Below the pieces are notes generated by a model that saw nothing but the letters and a program-made list of their open reading frames with translations, had not been told where the DNA came from and ran no database searches. A program made the translations under genes and the position numbers. From Pseudomonadota bacterium (GTDB lineage: Bacteria > Pseudomonadota > Alphaproteobacteria > Ferrovibrionales > Ferrovibrionaceae), in the NCBI GenBank assembly GCA_023434425.1, contig JAEYSS010000150.1, positions 1 through 11,443 of the forward strand: a DNA stretch of 11,443 nucleotides, read 5' to 3'. Positions 1 to 4,311 of the stretch are shown here, in pieces (position 1 is the first letter of the stretch; the number at the start of each line of letters is the position of its first letter).

Positions 1-1682
1 CCTATGGGGCGGTCGCAACGGCGGCCAATGCGGTTCCCGTGCCGGCCGATGTGCCGCTGAAGGATCCGAAGGACTGGACCATCGCCGGCAAGCCGCTGAA
101 GCGGCTCGACACCGCCGACAAGACCAACGGCAAGAAGATCTACGGCATGGATTTCAAGCTGCCGGGGATGCTCAACGCCGCGATCAAGGACTGCCCGGTC
201 TTCGGCGGCAAGGTGAAGAGCTTCGATGCAGCCGGCGCGATGAAAAAGCCGGGCGTGAAAAAGGTCGTGCAGGTCGGCGATACCGCGGTGGCCGTGGTGG
301 CCGACACCTGGTGGCGGGCGAAAACCGCGCTCGACACTATGGCCATCGAATGGGATGAAGGCCCGCATGCGAAGGTCTCCAGCGCCAGTATCGCCGCGAT
401 GCTGAAGGAAGGTCTGGAGGCCAGGGAGGCCGCTGTCGGCAACAAGGTCGGCGATGTCGAGGCGGCGCTGGCAGGTGCCGCGAAGAAGGTGACCGCCACT
501 TACGGCTATCCGTTCCAGAATCACGCGACGATGGAACCGATGAATGCCACGGCGAAATACACCCCGGAGCTTTGCGAGGTGTGGACGCCGACGCAGAATG
601 GCGAAGCGGCTTTGGCTGCGGCCTCGGAAGCCTCGGGCCTGCCGCCGGCGAAATGCGAGGTCTACAAACTGCATCTCGGCGGCGGCTTCGGCCGGCGCGG
701 CGCGGTGCATGACTGGGTGCGTCAGGCCGTGGCGATTGCCAAGGAAATGCCCGGCACGCCGGTCAAGCTGATCTGGTCGCGCGAAGAAGACATGCTGCAT
801 GGCCGCTACCATCCGGTTACGCAGTGCAAGCTGACCGCTTCGCTGAACGACAGGAATGAAGTGACCGGGCTGCATATGCGCATTTCCGGCCAGTCGATCC
901 TTGCCGGCATATTCCCGCAGAATATCCGCAACGGCCTCGATCCGGTGGTTTTCCAGGGCCTTAATCCGAGCGGCCCGGAGGCCTCGATCGGCTATACCTT
1001 CCCCAACCTGCTGATCGATCACGCCATGCGCAACCCGCATGTGCCGCCGGGCTTCTGGCGTGGCGTGAATCTGAACCAGAACACGATCTATCTGGAATGT
1101 TTCCTTGATGAACTGGCGCACGAAACCAAGACAGATCCGCTCGAGTTCCGTCGTAAGCTCATGGCCAACCATCCCAAGCATCTGGCGGTGCTGAATGCAG
1201 CGGCCGAGAAGGCCGGCTGGGGCAAGCCGGCGCCGGCCGGCGTGTTCCGCGGCCTGGCGCAATGTATGGGCTTCGGCTCATACGTCGCTGCGGTCGCCGA
1301 GGTCTCGGTGGGGAAGGATGGCAAGATCAAGGTGCATCGTATCGTCGCGGCCACCGATCCGGGCCATGCCGTCAATCCGCAGCAGATCGAGGCACAGGTG
1401 GAAGGCTCCTTTGTCTACGGGCTCACCGCTGCACTGTATGGCGAATGTACGGTTGCGAATGGCCGCATCGAGCAGGAGAATTTCGATACTTACCGGATGA
1501 TGCGGATCGACGAGATGCCGAAGGTGGAAACCGTGATCGTGGCCTCAGGTGGCTTCTGGGGCGGCGTGGGCGAGCCCACGATTGCCGTGGCGGCGCCCGC
1601 GGTGCTGAACGCGATCTTCGCCGCGACGGGCAAGCGCATCCGCGACCTGCCGATGAAGAACACCGATCTCAGGTCGGCGTAA
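1..1682 (+). CDS. Molybdopterin-binding large subunit, xanthine dehydrogenase family (IorB-type), 5'-partial
   Basis: This is the C-terminal part of a molybdenum hydroxylase large subunit, closest to the isoquinoline 1-oxidoreductase beta / periplasmic aldehyde dehydrogenase group. Such enzymes hydroxylate N-heterocycles or oxidise aldehydes with a Mo-cytosine-dinucleotide cofactor, a small [2Fe-2S] subunit and often a cytochrome c acceptor. The frame is already open at base 3, and the residues before the GTG at 39 (YGAVATAANAVPVP) read as normal family sequence, so GTG 39 is not the start. 559 codons are visible of roughly 730-750 usual ones. Seen: QNHATMEPMNA, WTPTQN, the cofactor-binding GGGFGRR (bases 678-698), and GGFWGGVGEP near the C-terminus, whose Glu (bases 1572-1574) matches the catalytic base of the family. 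The stop is TAA at 1680-1682. The small subunit would be expected upstream, outside the window. The substrate cannot be told from sequence. It is in the same orientation as soxX, 122 bp upstream of it. Confidence 0.9.
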   Translation, partial: YGAVATAANAVPVPADVPLKDPKDWTIAGKPLKRLDTADKTNGKKIYGMDFKLPGMLNAAIKDCPVFGGKVKSFDAAGAMKKPGVKKVVQVGDTAVAVVADTWWRAKTALDTMAIEWDEGPHAKVSSASIAAMLKEGLEAREAAVGNKVGDVEAALAGAAKKVTATYGYPFQNHATMEPMNATAKYTPELCEVWTPTQNGEAALAAASEASGLPPAKCEVYKLHLGGGFGRRGAVHDWVRQAVAIAKEMPGTPVKLIWSREEDMLHGRYHPVTQCKLTASLNDRNEVTGLHMRISGQSILAGIFPQNIRNGLDPVVFQGLNPSGPEASIGYTFPNLLIDHAMRNPHVPPGFWRGVNLNQNTIYLECFLDELAHETKTDPLEFRRKLMANHPKHLAVLNAAAEKAGWGKPAPAGVFRGLAQCMGFGSYVAAVAEVSVGKDGKIKVHRIVAATDPGHAVNPQQIEAQVEGSFVYGLTAALYGECTVANGRIEQENFDTYRMMRIDEMPKVETVIVASGGFWGGVGEPTIAVAAPAVLNAIFAATGKRIRDLPMKNTDLRSA

Positions 1683-1704
1683 TCACGGCGTTGCGTCAGG
1701 CACT

Positions 1705-1809
1705 CTCACCCCAACCCTCTCCCGCAAGCGTGAGAGGGAGGTACTGGCATTCCCCTCTCCCATCCAATGGGAGAGGGAGGGGCCCGGCCCGCAGGAATGG
1801 GAGGGTGAG
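1705..1809. repeat. REP-like palindromic repeat element (105 bp, two hairpins plus terminal inverted repeat)
   Basis: The gap between the iorB-like gene and soxX is filled by a compound palindrome. Terminal arms CTCACCC (1705-1711) and GGGTGAG (1803-1809) are complementary. Inside lie hairpin 1, CCCTCTC (1715-1721) with GAGAGGG (1732-1738), and hairpin 2, an 11-bp perfect stem CCCTCTCCCAT (1753-1763) with ATGGGAGAGGG (1767-1777) around a 3-nt loop. The whole could fold as a three-way junction. CCCTCTCCC...GGGAGAGGG units are a familiar class of dispersed intergenic repeats in proteobacterial genomes, so I call it REP-like; only one copy is in the window, so dispersal is inferred. There is no T-tract, so it is not a typical Rho-independent terminator. 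Its right arm overlaps the likely soxX start codon. Confidence 0.75.
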
Positions 1810-2254
1810 GGTATTTACCTTGGGCGCGCTGTTGGTGCTCGCGGCAGTGTCCGCATTCTCTGCCTCCGCACAGACGCTCGTCTCCTACACCCCCATCGGC
1901 GACGCGATTCCGCAGTCGCTGACCGGGCAACCGGGCGATGCGCAGCGCGGCCGGGCGATTGTGACCAACCGGCAGAAGGGGCTCTGCCTGCTCTGCCATA
2001 CCGGACCGTTTGCCGAGGAACGGTTTCAGGGCGATCTGGCGCCGTCGCTGGCCGGTGCCGGCAGCCGCTGGAATGAGGGACAACTGCGCCTGCGCATCGT
2101 CGACTCCCGGCGCGTCAATGCCGAGACGATCATGCCGTCCTATTATCGCCTGGATGGCCTCATTCGTGTCGGTGCGACCTGGCAAGGCAAGCCGGTACTG
2201 ACGGCGGAAGAGATCGAAGACGTGGTGGCGTTTCTGCTGACCCTGAAGGAGTAG
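1805..2254 (+). CDS. soxX: SoxX, monoheme c-type cytochrome of the thiosulfate-oxidising SoxXA complex
   Basis: SoxX is the small heme subunit of periplasmic SoxXA, which oxidatively couples thiosulfate to the SoxY cysteine and passes the electrons to a small cytochrome c. With the GTG start at 1805 the product is 149 residues: a signal peptide of about 23 residues (MRVFTLGALLVLAAVSAFS then ASAQ), heme-binding C61-L-L-C64-H65, the SoxX signature EGQLRLRIVDSRRVN, and M110 in TIMPSYYR as the probable distal heme ligand. The C-terminus LTAEEIEDVVAFLLTLK is typical. Start choice: the frame stays open further upstream, into the preceding gene's region, but no homology starts before this signal peptide. 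GTG 1805 gives a positively charged n-region and has AGGA 8 nt upstream. TTG 1820 is the alternative, but it leaves no charge before the hydrophobic core. The GTG lies inside the right arm of the REP-like repeat. First gene of soxXYZA. Confidence 0.9.
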   Translation: MRVFTLGALLVLAAVSAFSASAQTLVSYTPIGDAIPQSLTGQPGDAQRGRAIVTNRQKGLCLLCHTGPFAEERFQGDLAPSLAGAGSRWNEGQLRLRIVDSRRVNAETIMPSYYRLDGLIRVGATWQGKPVLTAEEIEDVVAFLLTLKE

Positions 2255-2257
2255 CGT

Positions 2258-2710
2258 ATGACAGGGCTGATCACACGACGAGCGGCATTGGCCGGCGGCA
2301 TCGGCGCTGTCAGCCTGCTGGTGCTGCGCGCGCCAGCCTTGGCGACGCCCACGGAACTGGCCGGCGCGATGGCCGAATTCACCGGCAATGCGCCGGTGCA
2401 GCGCGGCCGCGTCAAGCTTGATCTGTCGCCGCTGGTCGAGAACGGCAATTCGGTTTCTGTCTCGGTAAAGGCCGACAGCCCGATGACGGCGCAGGATCAT
2501 GTCCGCGCCATCGCGATTTTCACCGAACAGAATCCGCAGCCCAATGTGATCACCGTGCGGCTGGGCCCGCGCGCGGGCCGTGCCTTTGTCAACACCCGTA
2601 TGCGGCTGGCCACCTCGCAGAAGGTGATCGCGGTGGCAGGTTTCAGCGATGGCAGCTTCTGGTCGGATCAGGTCGAGGTGATCGTGACCCTTGCGGCTTG
2701 CGTGGAGTAG
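2258..2710 (+). CDS. soxY: SoxY, sulfur-carrier subunit of SoxYZ, with variant C-terminus
   Basis: SoxY carries pathway intermediates covalently on a cysteine near its C-terminus, in complex with SoxZ in the periplasm. The 150-residue product starts with a twin-arginine signal (ITRRAALAGG, then a hydrophobic stretch ending APALA), as expected for SoxY, which is exported folded by Tat. Family sequence follows: AEFTGNAPVQRGRVKLDLSP, NGNSVSVSVKADSPM, FTEQNPQPNV, the LGPRAGRA region and SDGSFWSDQVEVIVTL. The protein ends Leu-Ala-Ala-Cys148-Val-Glu instead of the textbook Gly-Gly-Cys-Gly-Gly swinging arm; the cysteine is kept. The start ATG has an excellent AAGGAG (2246-2251) 6 nt upstream, inside the end of soxX, and the intergenic gap is 3 bp, so translation is probably coupled. 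Confidence 0.92.
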   Translation: MTGLITRRAALAGGIGAVSLLVLRAPALATPTELAGAMAEFTGNAPVQRGRVKLDLSPLVENGNSVSVSVKADSPMTAQDHVRAIAIFTEQNPQPNVITVRLGPRAGRAFVNTRMRLATSQKVIAVAGFSDGSFWSDQVEVIVTLAACVE

Positions 2711-2715
2711 GGCAC

Positions 2716-3036
2716 ATGACGCGCGCACTGATCAGTGTTCCGAAAACGGCGAAGAAGGGCGAGGTCTTCGAGATCAAGACGCTGATCTCACATGTCATGG
2801 AGACCGGCTACCGGCCGGATGCCACGGGCAAGGTGGCGCCGCGCGACATCCTCCGCCGCTTCACCTGCCGCTATAACGACGAGGAGGTCTTCAGCGCCGA
2901 TCTGTATCCCGCTGTTGCCGCCAATCCCTTCATCAGTTTCACCACCGTGGCGACAGCCAGTGGCACTCTCAGCTTCACCTGGAGCGGCGACAACGGTTTC
3001 GCGCAGACGGAAACCGTGGCGATCACGGTGACATGA
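2716..3036 (+). CDS. soxZ: SoxZ, partner subunit of the SoxYZ sulfur carrier
   Basis: SoxZ is the immunoglobulin-like partner that stabilises SoxY and presents its cysteine arm. It has no signal peptide of its own and is carried out with SoxY by Tat. The 106-residue product, close to the usual size of about 100, shows the family blocks VPKTAKKGEVFEIKTLISH, METGYRPD, PRDILRRFTCRYNDEEVFSA, AANPFISFTTVA and FTWSGDNG. I chose ATG 2716 rather than the in-frame start at 2698 because 2698 lies inside soxY and adds residues without family similarity. GGAG (2704-2707) sits 8 nt before ATG 2716. It lies 5 bp after soxY and overlaps soxA by 4 bp (ATGA, 3033-3036), so it is part of one transcript. Confidence 0.93.
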   Translation: MTRALISVPKTAKKGEVFEIKTLISHVMETGYRPDATGKVAPRDILRRFTCRYNDEEVFSADLYPAVAANPFISFTTVATASGTLSFTWSGDNGFAQTETVAITVT

Positions 3037-3797
3037 TCTGTCGCATCCTTCTTCTTTTCCTGCTGTCCCTGCCTGCCGTCGCGGCCGATATCCCGGCCGC
3101 CGAGCGTCGCTCCGGTTTCGATTTCATGTCGCGCGAGAGCCAGGAGATGCAGCGCGAGGACGCGCTTAATCCCGCCATGCTCTGGGTGGCGGAGGGCGAG
3201 GCGCTGTGGAATGAAGCCCCGGCTAATGCCAAATCCTGCGCCGGCTGCCATGGCGAGGCAACTGTCAGCATGCGCGGCGTGGTTGCCGGCTATCCTGCCT
3301 TTGACGCGCGCAGCGGCAAGGCGATCGATCTGGCGGGGCGTATCAATGCCTGCCGGGCGCAGCACCAGCACCAGCCGGCCTTCGCGCCCGAAAGCCGTCC
3401 GCTGCTCGGACTGGCGGCCTATCTCGGCTTGCAATCGCGTGGTCTGCCCGTATCGCCGCCGGACGATCCGCGGCTGGCGCCTTCGCTCCAGCGGGGCGAA
3501 AAGCTGTTCCGAACTCCGATGGGCCAGCTCAATTTCGCCTGCTCGCAATGCCATGACGCCAACTGGGGCAGGCGGCTGGCCGGCAGTCCGATCCCGCAGG
3601 CACATTCGACCGGCTATCCGATCTATCGTCTGGAATGGCAGGGCATGGGCTCGCTGCAGCGCCGCCTGCGCAACTGCATGACCGGCGTGCGCGCCGAGCC
3701 TTTCGCTTATGGCGCCGACGAACTGGTGGAGCTTGAATTGTATCTCAGTACCCGCGCCGCCGGCATGCCGGTCGAGACGCCAGCCGTGCGTCCCTAG
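3033..3797 (+). CDS. soxA: SoxA, diheme c-type cytochrome, catalytic subunit of SoxXA
   Basis: SoxA forms the heterodimeric active site with SoxX that joins thiosulfate to SoxY. The product has 254 residues: signal peptide MICRILLLFLLSLPAVAA (cleavage near residue 18), a first heme site C69-A-G-C72-H73, C107 in RINACR (conserved heme-ligand cysteine region), a second heme site C170-S-Q-C173-H174, and C215 in LRNCMTGVRAEPF, the persulfide-modified cysteine ligand of the active-site heme in the family. Two CxxCH motifs place it in the diheme SoxA class. It starts with ATGA overlapping the soxZ stop. It is the last gene of the operon; no soxB follows, and instead its TAG shares CTAG with the stop of a convergent gene. 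I see no terminator at its end. Confidence 0.93.
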   Translation: MICRILLLFLLSLPAVAADIPAAERRSGFDFMSRESQEMQREDALNPAMLWVAEGEALWNEAPANAKSCAGCHGEATVSMRGVVAGYPAFDARSGKAIDLAGRINACRAQHQHQPAFAPESRPLLGLAAYLGLQSRGLPVSPPDDPRLAPSLQRGEKLFRTPMGQLNFACSQCHDANWGRRLAGSPIPQAHSTGYPIYRLEWQGMGSLQRRLRNCMTGVRAEPFAYGADELVELELYLSTRAAGMPVETPAVRP

Positions 3798-3979
3798 CTC
3801 GGCTCCTTGCCCAGCACCTTGGCGACATCCCGTACGCTGGTGCCGACCGATTCTACCGCCGCATCTAGAACTTCCGGCCGCACGTGGAATTTTTCCGACC
3901 ACCAGCGTCGCTCGTAGTCTTCGTGGACGTTGACGCGCGAGCGGTCTGCCGGCCCGCGATCGAACAGGTCTTCTGCCAT
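3794..3979 (-). CDS. Small DUF3606-family protein
   Basis: The 61-residue product matches what I know of DUF3606: an acidic start followed by DRSRVNVHEDYERRWWSEKF, then VRPEVLDAAVESVGTSVRDV and ending LGKEPS. The family is common in Alphaproteobacteria and other soil bacteria; its molecular function is not established to my knowledge. It has no signal peptide, membrane segment or cysteine, and is likely cytoplasmic. The start ATG (bases 3979-3977) is well supported by GGAGG at 3986-3990, 6 nt upstream. The gene is convergent with soxA and their stop codons overlap in the palindrome CTAG (3794-3797). No link to sulfur oxidation is implied. No clear promoter is visible in the 163 bp between it and the tRNA gene. 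Confidence 0.8.
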   Translation of the reverse strand: MAEDLFDRGPADRSRVNVHEDYERRWWSEKFHVRPEVLDAAVESVGTSVRDVAKVLGKEPS

Positions 3980-4142
3980 TCTTCACCTCCGTTTCCTGTC
4001 GTGACGGTGCATGCTCTGCCATCGGGCGAACACGACGGCGCAGGTGATGTTCCGGGGCGGCGCCAGGAATCTGCGGCAGCGCTGCGTCATAGCGGTGGCG
4101 TGAGCGGAGCGTGGGAAGGGGATGTGGGGGAAAGGGGAGAAA

Positions 4143-4217
4143 TGGTGGGCGGTGCAGGGATTGAACCTGCGACCCCAGCAATGTGAATGCTGTGCTCTAC
4201 CGCTGAGCTAACCGCCC
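4143..4217 (-). tRNA. tRNA-Val (anticodon CAC)
   Basis: A 75-nt cloverleaf reads on the minus strand: acceptor GGGCGGT/ACCGCCC, D-stem GCTC/GAGC with a 7-nt loop, anticodon stem CAGCA/TGCTG around TTCACAT, T-stem GCAGG/CCTGC with loop TTCAATC, discriminator A and an encoded CCA. The anticodon loop centre is CAC, reading GUG valine codons. All stems are perfect Watson-Crick. A strong promoter lies about 45 bp upstream (4262-4290). Downstream on the minus strand is a pyrimidine-rich stretch without a clear terminator hairpin. The 163 bp between this gene and the DUF3606 start hold no other gene that I can support. Confidence 0.97.
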
Positions 4218-4225
4218 GCCCGAAA

Positions 4226-4243
4226 CGGATCCAAACCGATCCG
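4226..4243 (-). other. Hairpin in the tRNA-Val 5' leader
   Basis: CGGATC (4226-4231) and GATCCG (4238-4243) form a perfect 6-bp stem with a 6-nt loop, 8 nt upstream of the mature tRNA 5' end. On the minus strand it is preceded by a run of seven T (4244-4250). Possible roles are a 5' processing determinant or a weak transcription stop; the run of T before the stem and only TTT after it argue against a normal terminator. Confidence 0.45.
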
Positions 4244-4261
4244 CAAAAAAAGCGTTTGCAG

Positions 4262-4290
4262 CGTATAAAGAGGCCGCCGGACGGTGTCAA
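4262..4290 (-). promoter_or_regulatory. Sigma-70-type promoter of tRNA-Val
   Basis: Read on the minus strand, a perfect -35 box TTGACA (4290-4285), a 17-nt spacer and a -10 box TATACG (4267-4262) occur in ideal geometry. Transcription would start near 4255, giving a leader of about 38 nt before the tRNA. The fit to the consensus is the best in the window, as expected for a stable-RNA gene. Confidence 0.85.
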
Positions 4291-4297
4291 GCGGCCT
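4271..4297 (-). terminator. Candidate terminator hairpin downstream of mrcA
   Basis: Complementary arms AGGCCGC (4271-4277) and GCGGCCT (4291-4297) form a 7-bp GC-rich stem 14 bp past the mrcA stop codon, with a 13-nt loop. On the minus strand it is followed by CTTTATA, which is a poor T-tract. It would be weak or inefficient. The -35 box of the tRNA promoter is inside its loop. Confidence 0.4.
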
Positions 4298-4311
4298 GCG
4301 GTTCCAATGGG

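Noticed and set aside
1715..1777. Two strong hairpins as Rho-independent terminators of the iorB-like gene
   Set aside because: Neither stem is followed by a T-tract on either strand. The paired CCCTCTC/GAGAGGG architecture fits a REP-like repeat better.
1262..1804. Extension of the soxX frame far upstream into the iorB-like gene
   Set aside because: The frame is open by chance. The upstream residues do not resemble SoxX and would place the signal peptide in the middle of the protein.
1705..1809. CRISPR array
   Set aside because: There are only two related palindromes of different length, with no regular spacers and no cas genes.
1706..2728. 340-codon minus-strand frame opposite soxX and soxY
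   Set aside because: It lies over two clear sox genes and partly over the palindromic repeat, its translation has no family pattern, and it has no convincing ribosome site.
2871..4181. 436-codon minus-strand frame across soxA, DUF3606 and the tRNA region
   Set aside because: It overlaps soxA, the DUF3606 gene in another frame and part of the tRNA. A protein gene running through a tRNA is implausible here, and no domains are visible.
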